Below the pieces are notes generated by a model, which was given only the letters and a program-made list of their open reading frames with translations, had not been told where the DNA came from and searched no databases. From JALOTE01 sp031422195 (GTDB lineage: Bacteria > Pseudomonadota > Alphaproteobacteria > Rhizobiales > Rhizobiaceae), in NCBI GenBank assembly GCA_031422195.1, contig JANOPZ010000111.1, forward strand, positions 1-27,849: a stretch of DNA of 27,849 bases, written 5' to 3'. A program made the translations under genes and the position numbers. Shown here one piece after another: positions 7,810-15,211 of this stretch (the first letter of the stretch is position 1; each line of letters opens with the position of its first letter).

Positions 7810-8199
7810 TCACACCTCACAAACCGCGCTCAATTTGTTGCCGTCAGGATCTCGCACATAGCAGGAATAGAATTTAGCATGGTAAGGCCGCAAGCCGGGC
7901 GCGCCTTCATCAAACCCGCCGTTTGCGACGGCTGCAGCATGGAATACCTGCACCGCTTCATGCGAAGCAGCCGGTAATGCAACGAGCGTTCCATTTCCCC
8001 AAGTTGCGGGCAGTTTCATGTAGGGAAGCGTTATCCAAACGAAACAATTTCGAGCACTGGCAGGAACTGGCACCGGGCCATAGCCGATTTCATCCTCCAC
8101 TGTGACATGCCGCGCAAAACCAAGCGCCGCCATCACCGGATCATAAAAGCGTTTTGACCGCTCCAAATCATTGGTCCCTAAAGTAACGTAAAGCAGCAT
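7810..8199 (-). CDS. VOC (glyoxalase/bleomycin-resistance fold) family protein
   Basis: A 129-aa protein with the vicinal-oxygen-chelate fold. Signs are the opening strand LLYVTLGTNDLERSKRFYD, a typical start of the paired beta-alpha-beta-beta-beta modules, and the closing YSCYVRDPDGNKLSAVCE. Members range from glyoxalases and dioxygenases to antibiotic-binding proteins, and the substrate cannot be told here. The frame is open 52 codons further upstream, but that part lacks family character. ATG at 8199 preceded by AAGAAG gives the normal start. It is convergent with the cold-shock gene, beginning just beyond that terminator, and diverges from a LysE-type exporter. Confidence 0.85.
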   Translation of the reverse strand: MLLYVTLGTNDLERSKRFYDPVMAALGFARHVTVEDEIGYGPVPVPASARNCFVWITLPYMKLPATWGNGTLVALPAASHEAVQVFHAAAVANGGFDEGAPGLRPYHAKFYSCYVRDPDGNKLSAVCEV

Positions 8200-8395
8200 G
8201 AGCGTTTCTTCTTGAAAGTTGAGTGAAGCCGTATCATCCGCCAAATTGATTATCGCTTCAATCCTTCTCATTTGATTACCAAGCAAAAACAGCATCCAAA
8301 CACTGCTGCCACAAAGTGCGGTTTCGGGTTGCTTTGCTGTTTCGCTGCAAGGCACACCGGAAACCCGGCCAAGGCCGTAGGGAAAGACACGTTCA

Positions 8396-9034
8396 ATGAC
8401 CTATTTTCAAGCCATTTGGCTCTATACCGTTTTGCTGTTTGGCATCATCATTGTGCCAGGCATGGATATGTTTTTTGTCATGGCCAACGGCCTCACCGGC
8501 GGGCGCAAAATGGGATTGGCTGCAACGGCAGGTGTTGCCGTGGGCGGCATTTATCACACGATTTTTGGGGCATTGGTGGTGGGCGTTTTGGTCAATATGG
8601 CGCCGCAGTTTTTAACCGCGCTGTTGCTGGCAAGTGCCGCCTATATGGCGTGGATTGGCTACACGCTGGTGAAAAGCGCGATTACAGTTGAAACCATCGG
8701 CAACGCGCAAAGTGGCACCATGCGCCGCGCTTTTATTCAAGGGTTTGTCACCTGCGTGCTCAACCCCAAAGCCTATATGTTTGTGATTGCTGTTTATCCA
8801 ACTTTTATTCAGCCGCGCTTTGGGCCAATTTGGAGCCAAGCGCTGGTTATGGGCGTAATCACCGTTGCCATGCAATTGGCCATTTATGGTTCTGTTGCTG
8901 TTGCAGCTGCCAAAGGGCGCGATTTGCTGGTGCGCAACCCTGTCGCCACAACATCGATTGGCCGCATAGTCGGGGTCGTGTTTATTGTTGTGGCTTTGGT
9001 AACAATCTTGGAAGCGCTGCGACCTTATTTTTAA
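8396..9034 (+). CDS. LysE/RhtB family amino-acid or metabolite exporter (first copy)
   Basis: A 212-aa inner-membrane protein with the LysE/RhtB pattern: about six hydrophobic segments, a glycine-rich N-terminal block around residues 20-40 (VPGMDMFFVMANGLTGGRKM), and a central NPKAYMFVI segment (around residue 123) at the usual site. Relatives export amino acids such as lysine, threonine or homoserine lactones; the substrate here is unknown. ATG at 8396 follows GGGAAAG. Its last four bases overlap the end of the convergent GST gene. Confidence 0.9.
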   Translation: MTYFQAIWLYTVLLFGIIIVPGMDMFFVMANGLTGGRKMGLAATAGVAVGGIYHTIFGALVVGVLVNMAPQFLTALLLASAAYMAWIGYTLVKSAITVETIGNAQSGTMRRAFIQGFVTCVLNPKAYMFVIAVYPTFIQPRFGPIWSQALVMGVITVAMQLAIYGSVAVAAAKGRDLLVRNPVATTSIGRIVGVVFIVVALVTILEALRPYF

Positions 9035-9654
9035 GGCGCAAACTGGTGATTATCCCAAGCAGCTTTAACCGCGGCGTTTTGAAGTATTGCGGTTTTGAGA
9101 CTTTGAATAGCAGCAATCTCTATTGCCGGTTCATGCCAATCTGAGATCATGACCAGATAAACATCGGTTATTGTCATGGTATCACCCAGCAAAAATGGGT
9201 CCTTGAGTGCAGCACCCAGAATTACAAAATCTGCCTCCAAATCTTTGGCGCTTGCTGCTTTTACGGATGCAATAGACTCCGATGCCGGATCCGTTGTGAA
9301 CCGGTGCGGATAGTAAAACCGCAAGGCGGCTGGGTACGTCGAAGCCGCCATAAATGCCAACCATTGAAGCGCCATTGCGCGTTGCGGTGAGCCATAATCG
9401 GGCAACAGGTTTGCGGACTTATACCGTTCATCGAGCGCTAATAAAATCGCCATGCTTTCGATGATCGTTTGGCCTTCGGGCGTAACCAGAACTGGTATTT
9501 TGCCGGCCGGATTAACAGCACGAAACGCGGCCTCAACTTGCTCAGCCTTGGTTGGCACACCAATCAAATCAAAATCGACGCCACACATCCGAAGCGCGGC
9601 TTCCACGACCATTGAGCCAGAGCCAGCGCGCCAATAAAGTTGATAAGAAGCCAT
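9031..9654 (-). CDS. Glutathione S-transferase-like protein
   Basis: A 207-aa protein with the two-domain layout of soluble glutathione S-transferases. The N-terminal thioredoxin-like domain (residues 1 to about 80) contains NPAGKIPVLV with the conserved cis-proline and the glutathione-contacting ES pair in TIIESMAIL. An all-helical C-terminal domain follows, with LGDTMTITDVYLV matching the usual N-capping motif. The catalytic Ser/Cys/Tyr near the N-terminus is not obvious; Ser12 or Ser14 in AGSGSM are candidates. It lies between two LysE-type exporters on the opposite strand. Confidence 0.88.
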   Translation of the reverse strand: MASYQLYWRAGSGSMVVEAALRMCGVDFDLIGVPTKAEQVEAAFRAVNPAGKIPVLVTPEGQTIIESMAILLALDERYKSANLLPDYGSPQRAMALQWLAFMAASTYPAALRFYYPHRFTTDPASESIASVKAASAKDLEADFVILGAALKDPFLLGDTMTITDVYLVMISDWHEPAIEIAAIQSLKTAILQNAAVKAAWDNHQFAP

Positions 9655-9753
9655 TTTTTTCTTTCAAACAGAATACAGATGCGATGGTGGACATGCATGC
9701 CGCATTATGTCAAATCCATAAATCTGAATGTCAAATTAATCTGGAGAGCTCGA

Positions 9754-10380
9754 ATGTCTGCTGCTTTTTCGCCAGAGTTTCTGCTCACATCATTGGTGCT
9801 TGTCGTGTCACCGGGAACAGGCGCACTTTATACTATTGCCATGGGGCTTGGCCGTGGCAATAAAATGTCTGTTGTAGCGGCTTTCGCATGCACGCTGGGT
9901 ATTGTGCCGCATCTGGCCGCCGCAATGATGGGGCTTGCTGCTTTATTGCACACATCCGCATTATTGTTTGATATCGTGAAATATGCGGGTGTTGCCTATC
10001 TGCTTTACATGGCGTGGCAAACACTCAAAGAAAGCGGAGCACTCAGTGTTGAAAGCCAAAACGCGCCGATTTCAGCGTCGCGCGTGATTGTTGACGGCGT
10101 TCTTTTGAACCTTCTAAATCCGAAATTGACAATATTTTTCGTGGCATTTCTGCCACAATTTATTGCCGCCGATAGTTCATCGCCGCTAACAGAAATGGTG
10201 TTGCTCAGTGCAATCTTTATGGCGATGACATTTATGGTGTTTGCGCTCTATGGCACGTTTGCCGCTTTAATGCGCGATCAAGTAATTTCTCGGCCAAGTG
10301 TGATGGCATGGATGCGCAAGATATTTGCGTTGGCATTTGTCGGTTTGGCGGCAAAGCTAGCGTTGCAGGAGAAGTCTTAA
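9754..10380 (+). CDS. LysE/RhtB family exporter (second copy)
   Basis: A 208-aa membrane protein of the same family as the one at 8396 but clearly divergent in sequence. The glycine- and proline-containing VSPGTGALYTIAMGLGRG is in the expected N-terminal place, and NLLNPKLTIFFVAFLPQF marks the middle of the protein. About six hydrophobic segments are visible. The frame is open 38 codons further upstream, but GGAGAG just before ATG at 9754 and the standard family N-terminus fix the start. It converges on flgF with only five bases between the stop codons, and a perfect palindrome (GTCTTAAGAC, 10374-10383) covers its stop codon. Confidence 0.9.
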   Translation: MSAAFSPEFLLTSLVLVVSPGTGALYTIAMGLGRGNKMSVVAAFACTLGIVPHLAAAMMGLAALLHTSALLFDIVKYAGVAYLLYMAWQTLKESGALSVESQNAPISASRVIVDGVLLNLLNPKLTIFFVAFLPQFIAADSSSPLTEMVLLSAIFMAMTFMVFALYGTFAALMRDQVISRPSVMAWMRKIFALAFVGLAAKLALQEKS

Positions 10381-10385
10381 GACCT

Positions 10386-11108
10386 TTATCCACCACCAAG
10401 TGTTTTAATCGCACCTGACATCATCTCCTCATTGGCGCGAAGCGCATTGGCGATGCTTTCAAAGGTGCGGCTGATGGTAATCATTTCACTCATTTCAGAA
10501 ATTGCGTTGACGTTTGCTCCTTCCAGCGTTCCCTGCAAAATGGAGTTGCGGCGAAAATCTGTGACGGGTTCAGCAAAGCCAGAATATTCAAAGCCCGCGC
10601 TGCCTTCACGTTGCATGAGTTTTGGGTCGGGCAATTCAAACAGGCCAATCGTACCAACACGGCGCTTGTCTTGGACAATACTGCCATCATTGCCAATGAT
10701 CAGCGGGCCGCCTTTGACATTTACGCTGATGGGTGCGCCGCCGGCATCTAAAACAGGGTAGCCGTCAAGTGAGCGCAACTGGCCTTCAACTGATATTTCC
10801 ATCCGGCCATCGCGCGTATAAACAGTGCCGCTTTCGCGCGCTTGGGCCATAAACGCTTCACCCGAAACGGCCACATCAAGCGCATTGCCTGTCATGATAC
10901 GCGCGCCTTGTTGCATGTTGAGATATTCGCCGCCCCGTGCGGCAAACACCAAATTGGTTTGCCCTGCATTCTCAACTTTGGCGGCAAAACGAATGGCCTC
11001 AGCGCGAAAGCCAATTGTGTTTGTATTTGCAACGTTATGGGCAACGGTTTCAAGCCGCCGTTCCAGAGCCATCAAACCTGAAAGCCCAATACCGATGGCA
11101 TTGTTCAT
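10386..11108 (-). CDS. flgF: Flagellar basal-body rod protein FlgF
   Basis: FlgF is a proximal rod component that links the MS ring to the distal rod in the periplasm. The 240-aa protein opens with the rod/hook signature GIGLSGLMALERRLETVAHN followed by VANTNTIGF. It closes with the matching C-terminal helix (NVNAISEMSEMITISRTFES) that packs against the N-terminal one. GGGGAC upstream supports ATG at 11108. It lies 17 bases downstream of the DUF1217 gene and is probably co-transcribed with it, reading away from motA. Assignment to FlgF rather than FlgG rests on length, sequence feel, and the presence of a better FlgG at 17445. Confidence 0.92.
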   Translation of the reverse strand: MNNAIGIGLSGLMALERRLETVAHNVANTNTIGFRAEAIRFAAKVENAGQTNLVFAARGGEYLNMQQGARIMTGNALDVAVSGEAFMAQARESGTVYTRDGRMEISVEGQLRSLDGYPVLDAGGAPISVNVKGGPLIIGNDGSIVQDKRRVGTIGLFELPDPKLMQREGSAGFEYSGFAEPVTDFRRNSILQGTLEGANVNAISEMSEMITISRTFESIANALRANEEMMSGAIKTLGGG

Positions 11109-11125
11109 AGCAGCGTCCCCTTAAA

Positions 11126-11908
11126 TTAGCGGCCTGCCCGCCAGCTTTGTAACCGGAGCAACATATCGCCATCCGGCCCAATGATGGAGCTATCTGCAAA
11201 CAAAATTGCTGCAGCACTGCCAGTGCTTTGTTGCGGCTGCTCAACATCCCATAGGGCTGTAAAGCGTTCAATAAGGCGTGCCAGTTTGTCGGGCTCTTTA
11301 AGGCTTGCGAAATCTACCCGCCATTCAATCATTGCAGCTTGCTTGTCGATGTCGAGCACACCCATGGATTGCGGCAGACCTGCTGCAATTTGGATGACGC
11401 GGGCCAAGGCAGGGTCTGCAATCAAATCAAAGGTGTTTTCGGCCTTGGGTGCCTGCCGCTGAAAATAGAGCGCAAGGCGCACGCCTTCGTTTTCTTGACC
11501 CGCTTCAACTTCTAACGCCTGCCGGTTAAACTTGGTGACAGTGCCAGCCTGCGCACGGGCAAAAACGGTTGCCGTTTCGCCATAGCGGGCAAAGTTAAAG
11601 GTCTCGGCCAATTCCTTATAGCGAGGGTCGGCAAGCTTATTGGCAAATTTATCATTGCCATCTGTGCCTTCTTCCAAGACTTTGCGGATAAACGCCTTGG
11701 CATAGATCATCTCTTCAAGGCCATGCGCTTTAAGGGCATAGGTAAAAACGCGGTCGTCTTTCAAAAAAGCATCGACAGTTTTTATGTTGCTAATACGATC
11801 CAGATATTCGGCGCTTGAACGTGCATTAGATGGTTCGGCAGCAACGCGCGATAATGTGCGGTCTAAATTGGCCGTAATGGCCGCATAACTTGTAATGGTC
11901 GCCGTCAT
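11126..11908 (-). CDS. DUF1217 family protein of the rhizobial flagellar cluster
   Basis: A 260-aa, mostly helical, soluble-looking protein without signal peptide or membrane segment. It resembles the DUF1217 family, which is found in flagellar clusters of Hyphomicrobiales next to flgF and motA. Its opening (MTATITSYAAITANLDRTLS) and the repeated short helices with charged KFANKLADPRYKELAETF-type segments fit that family. No biochemical role is established as far as I know; a structural or export-linked flagellar role is likely from its place. GGAG before the ATG supports the start. It is first in a leftward unit with flgF. Confidence 0.8.
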   Translation of the reverse strand: MTATITSYAAITANLDRTLSRVAAEPSNARSSAEYLDRISNIKTVDAFLKDDRVFTYALKAHGLEEMIYAKAFIRKVLEEGTDGNDKFANKLADPRYKELAETFNFARYGETATVFARAQAGTVTKFNRQALEVEAGQENEGVRLALYFQRQAPKAENTFDLIADPALARVIQIAAGLPQSMGVLDIDKQAAMIEWRVDFASLKEPDKLARLIERFTALWDVEQPQQSTGSAAAILFADSSIIGPDGDMLLRLQSWRAGR

Positions 11909-11948
11909 GGCGAACTCCTCAAACTAAAGAAACAACATCTCGCTTTTT

Positions 11949-12069
11949 GCAGGCTCAGGCTTGCGCGATGCTTGTGACTTTGCCCGGCAAGATCAGGCTT
12001 GCGCGATGCTTGTGCCTTTGCCCGGCAAGCACAGGCTTGCGCGATGCTTGTGACTTTGACCTGCAAGCT
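11949..12069. repeat. Three tandem 38-bp repeats with phased inverted repeats, between divergent flagellar units
   Basis: Contiguous copies begin at 11956, 11994 and 12032, each opening with CAGGCTTGCGCGATGCTTGT. Copies 1 and 2 differ at three of 38 positions, and copy 3 changes a few more near its end. Each join forms a dyad GCAAG-N6-CTTGC (11987-12002 and 12025-12040), and a degenerate copy GCAGG-N6-CTTGC precedes the first unit (11949-11964), so dyads are phased 38 bp apart. The array fills the middle of the 231-base gap between the DUF1217 gene and motA. A unit of 38 is not a multiple of three, and no plausible gene spans it. Confidence 0.93.
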
Positions 12070-12139
12070 TTGCGCAAGGCGAGGCAGGCAACTCAGACCT
12101 ATAAACGATGCCGGAAATGATTTCCTTGAGCTATTATAA

Positions 12140-13015
12140 ATGACCATTATCATTGGATTTCTTGTGACCATGGGCTGCGTTCTGGGTGGCTATGCAGCCA
12201 TGGGCGGCAAGCTTTATGTGCTGGTGCAGCCATGGGAATTTGTGATCATTGGCGGCGCTGCTCTTGGCACTTTCATTGTCGCTAACCCAATGGCTGTCAT
12301 AAAAGACAGCGGCACAGCCATCAAGGAAGCATTTGCCAACAAGGTGCCCAAGCCTGAAGATTATATGCAAATACTTGGGCTCTTGCATTCCTTGATGCGG
12401 GAAATGCGCACCAAATCCAAAGGTGAAATGGAAGGCCATTTTGACGCGCCACAAGAGAGCGAATTGTTCAAAGCCTATCCTTTGGTTTTGGCCCGGGCGG
12501 CTTTGACCGTTTTCATTTGCGATTATTGCCGCCTGATTATCATTGGCAATGCCCGCAGCCATGAAGTTGACGCCCTTATGGAGGAGGAAATTGACACAAT
12601 TTCCCATGATTCCATGAAACCCTATACGGCTTTGGTAGGGATGTCTGACGGGTTGCCGGCGCTTGGTATTGTGGCGGCCGTATTGGGGGTTATCAAAGCC
12701 ATGGGCGCACTTGACCAAGCGCCTGAAGTGCTCGGCCATTTGATTGGTGCGGCTTTGGTTGGCACGTTTGCAGGTATTTTTATGTCGTATAGCATGGTGG
12801 GGCCCCTGGCCAATAAAGTGAAGTTGACGCGCGAAAAATCAAACCGGCTTTACATTATCGTTAAGCAAACCCTGATTGCTTATATGAATGGCGCTATGCC
12901 TCAGGTGGCGATTGAATATGGCCGCAAAGCGATTTCAGCAGCCTACCGGCCCGGGCTTGATGAGGTTGAACAAGTCACGCTTGGCGGTAGCGCGCAAGCG
13001 AAGGCCGCCGCATGA
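12140..13015 (+). CDS. motA: Flagellar motor stator protein MotA
   Basis: MotA forms, with MotB, the proton-conducting stator in the inner membrane that drives rotor FliG. At 291 aa it matches the longer MotA form of alpha- and betaproteobacteria. Four membrane segments are visible: two near the N-terminus (TIIIGFLVTMGCVLGGY and WEFVIIGGAALGTFIVAN) and two later (LPALGIVAAVLGVI and IGAALVGTFAGIFMSYSMVG). The conserved proline residues of segments 3 and 4 are present. A charged cytoplasmic loop (REMRTKSKGEMEGHFD) contains the Arg and Glu that contact FliG in known systems. It is first in the long rightward run, and its stop overlaps the fliM start by four bases. The ribosome-binding site is weak. 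Confidence 0.96.
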   Translation: MTIIIGFLVTMGCVLGGYAAMGGKLYVLVQPWEFVIIGGAALGTFIVANPMAVIKDSGTAIKEAFANKVPKPEDYMQILGLLHSLMREMRTKSKGEMEGHFDAPQESELFKAYPLVLARAALTVFICDYCRLIIIGNARSHEVDALMEEEIDTISHDSMKPYTALVGMSDGLPALGIVAAVLGVIKAMGALDQAPEVLGHLIGAALVGTFAGIFMSYSMVGPLANKVKLTREKSNRLYIIVKQTLIAYMNGAMPQVAIEYGRKAISAAYRPGLDEVEQVTLGGSAQAKAAA

Positions 13016-13833
13016 ATACCGAAGTTTCAGCCGGATTGGATGCAGGAGAGGGTGATTATTTCAGCGCCATATTGGCGATGCAGCATGCAGCGGACCACGC
13101 CCGTGCTTTGCCTGTTGCGTTAAGCGAACTTATCGCATCCCTCCAAATGATTTTGGAAACCGAAGGCGTGCAATGGCATTGGCCCAACCCGGTTTTATTG
13201 AGTGCGGGTGATCTGACCGGGTTTGGGGCAGCTGAAAATGTCTGCGTTTTCCAACATCGTGACAGTGAGGTCGAATGGATCATAGCAGGTGATCATGCAG
13301 CAATAATTGCTTTGGCAACCACACTGCTCGGTGGAAAACCTGCTTTATCTCAACGTGCAGCGAGCCGGATTGAAAGCCAAATTGCCCAAGGCTTTTTCAA
13401 GCTGATGAAGCCCGGATTTAAGCAATTGGATAAGACACAGTCATCCGTGGTCTGGCAGGATTATGCTGGCGCAAAACTGGCCTTTGATGAGGCGTCTGCC
13501 AGTCCGTTTTTTGTCCTGATGATCAACCGCAGGTCTGACACGGCTGTAAAACCGCAAAGCAAAGCGCCCGACGATGAACAGAAAAATCATTTGCGGCGCG
13601 CGCTCGGCCAAGGGGTTTTGAACGTGGATTATGTCCTTGAAGGGGGGCAGGTTCCGCTTGCCGTTCTGCGCAACCTTGCCGCTGGCACCGTGCTGCCGCT
13701 TGAGAGTTTGGATCATTTGAACCTTGAGGCCCGCGCTAACGGCAAAGTGGTTTACAGGGGTCTGTTGAAAATGTCGGCTGACCGGATGAAATTTGTCGTT
13801 AAAAGCGTTTTGGCGGGTACCGATCATGACTGA
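13012..13833 (+). CDS. fliM: Flagellar motor switch protein FliM (divergent)
   Basis: FliM forms the middle of the C-ring between FliG and FliN and normally receives phosphorylated CheY. The call rests on position (motA-fliM-fliN-fliG) and a C-terminal SpoA-like domain (about residues 205-270, with VPLAVLRNLAAGTVLPLE and YRGLLKMSADRMKFVV). The middle domain is poorly conserved (LATTLLGGKPALSQRAASRIE is the recognisable stretch). At 273 aa it is shorter than the roughly 320-330 aa of typical FliM, and the usual N-terminal SQxEIDALL-like CheY-binding motif is absent. It overlaps motA by four and fliN by eight bases. The divergence leaves some doubt, but the gene order makes FliM the best call. 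Confidence 0.82.
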   Translation: MNTEVSAGLDAGEGDYFSAILAMQHAADHARALPVALSELIASLQMILETEGVQWHWPNPVLLSAGDLTGFGAAENVCVFQHRDSEVEWIIAGDHAAIIALATTLLGGKPALSQRAASRIESQIAQGFFKLMKPGFKQLDKTQSSVVWQDYAGAKLAFDEASASPFFVLMINRRSDTAVKPQSKAPDDEQKNHLRRALGQGVLNVDYVLEGGQVPLAVLRNLAAGTVLPLESLDHLNLEARANGKVVYRGLLKMSADRMKFVVKSVLAGTDHD

Positions 13834-14209
13834 GAGCACGTTAAATTCAAATCCTGCAAATTCAGAACCTGCACATTTAGAACCTGAAAATCAGGTGCAT
13901 AAATTGGAACTGCAAGAGCAATTCACACGGCCTGAAGTGGCGGTCGTCGCAGCCCCGCGGCTTGACGCTTTTTTGTCTATTCCTGTGACGTTGGAACTGG
14001 TGTTGGCCTCATTGAAAATACCGGTGTCAAAATTGATGGACATTCAGGAAGGAAGTGAAATTGATCTGGATCACCCGGCAGGAGCAGAGGTGGCTTTGGT
14101 GGTCAATGGCAGCCGCATCGCTTTTGGGCACTTGTTTTTGATAGACCAAGCCTCGCGCCGTGTAGGCGTGCGTATTTCACGTTTGGCCAACGGTAGCAGC
14201 GACGCTTAA
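13826..14209 (+). CDS. fliN: Flagellar motor switch protein FliN
   Basis: FliN builds the base of the C-ring and docks the export apparatus. The 127-aa protein has a low-complexity N-terminal tail with near-repeats of SEPAH/LEPEN. A SpoA domain follows (about residues 50-125: IPVTLELVLASLKIPVSKLM, then the GSEIDLDHPAGAEVALVVNG turn and FGHLFLID), in the family's usual arrangement. The frame is open to a TTG 33 bases upstream, but ATG at 13826, overlapping the fliM stop by eight bases, is the natural coupled start. Confidence 0.94.
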   Translation: MTESTLNSNPANSEPAHLEPENQVHKLELQEQFTRPEVAVVAAPRLDAFLSIPVTLELVLASLKIPVSKLMDIQEGSEIDLDHPAGAEVALVVNGSRIAFGHLFLIDQASRRVGVRISRLANGSSDA

Positions 14210-14212
14210 ATC

Positions 14213-15205
14213 ATGGCAGATACCGAGCATATTCCTGATGCAATCTTGAAAGCGACAGCTTTGCTGATCGCCATGGGCCGCCCGTTAGCGCAGCGCCTTG
14301 TGGCTAAACTTGATGAAAATGAGCTGCGCTTGATTTCACGCTCAGCCAAAACCTTGCCTCCCATGAACAGGTTGGTGATGGAGGCTTTGGTAGAGGAGTT
14401 TGCAAAGAGCTTTGTTGACCAAGTGGCCAATACCACGCCCGACGTCGAGATCGACGCCATTTTGAATGAAGGTTTAGGGGCTGATGCCGCAGGGCGAATT
14501 TCAACGCCAGTAAAGCCTATTGGACCAAAGGCGCTATGGCCAGAAATTGCCAAGGCCGAACCCGAGCGGATTGCTGAGGCATTGGGCGCTGAATCTGAAG
14601 GTGTTATTGCTGCAGCGCTTTCAAAGCTGCCGCCCCAAATTGCTTCGCAGACATTAAATGCCTTGCCGGCAAAACAAAGAGCGCCGGTAACCCGCAGCTT
14701 GCTTGGACTTGGCGAGGTTTCGAAAATGGCACTCAGCATAATTGAGGCTGAGCTATATGCCGCTCTCAATGCTGTTGACCCCAATGTGGTGCAAACACAA
14801 AACCGCAAACGTGTTGCAGCAATGCTTAATGGGCTTGGCCGCGATAATGCGCGCGACGTACTTGAAACATTGTCGATTGATGATGCTGCAAGCGCTTCTG
14901 CAATAAAGGCATTGCTGTTTGACTTTGAAGATGTGGCGCGGCTTGATCAGGTTTCGCGTGTTGCTTTGCTCGATACAATCAATCCGGAGCAGATTATTCT
15001 TGCGTTATCAGGTGCAAATTCTGGTCTGACTGAAAACATCTTGTCGGCATTAGGCGGGCGTGGCCGCCGAATGGTGGAGGCAGAATTGCAGCAAAAAACG
15101 CAAAACGCCCCTGACAAGATTTCCGCTGCACGAAGGTTAATTGCTGATGCAGCGTTAACGCTTGCGGAAAGCGGGCGGATAAAGCTTCCCCAGACCGACG
15201 GCTAA
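14213..15205 (+). CDS. fliG: Flagellar motor switch protein FliG
   Basis: FliG is the rotor protein that meets the MotA stator and generates torque. Its 330 aa match the family length, and the armadillo-like N-terminal, middle and C-terminal domains can be followed. The charged C-terminal helix region that faces MotA is recognisable (LLFDFEDVARLDQVSR and GGRGRRMVEAEL). In the middle domain, the FliM-binding EHPQ motif is not canonical: the matching stretch reads AEPERIAEALGAE. The gene starts three bases after the fliN stop, and the ATG follows a poor ribosome-binding site, suggesting translational coupling. Confidence 0.94.
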   Translation: MADTEHIPDAILKATALLIAMGRPLAQRLVAKLDENELRLISRSAKTLPPMNRLVMEALVEEFAKSFVDQVANTTPDVEIDAILNEGLGADAAGRISTPVKPIGPKALWPEIAKAEPERIAEALGAESEGVIAAALSKLPPQIASQTLNALPAKQRAPVTRSLLGLGEVSKMALSIIEAELYAALNAVDPNVVQTQNRKRVAAMLNGLGRDNARDVLETLSIDDAASASAIKALLFDFEDVARLDQVSRVALLDTINPEQIILALSGANSGLTENILSALGGRGRRMVEAELQQKTQNAPDKISAARRLIADAALTLAESGRIKLPQTDG

Positions 15206-15211
15206 TGATGG

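Noticed and set aside
11949..12069. Possible CRISPR array
   Set aside because: The 38-bp units are contiguous with no spacers, there are only three, and no cas genes are present.
11905..12171. Minus-strand frame of 88 codons running through the 38-bp repeats
   Set aside because: The unit length is not a multiple of three, the product has no family resemblance, and it overlaps the starts of motA and the DUF1217 gene.
12134..12739. Long minus-strand frame opposite motA
   Set aside because: motA is certain on the plus strand; the antisense product has no recognisable domain and is a codon-pattern shadow.
14206..14808. 200-codon minus-strand frame opposite fliG
   Set aside because: Serine- and alanine-rich shadow of fliG with no ribosome-binding site or family match.
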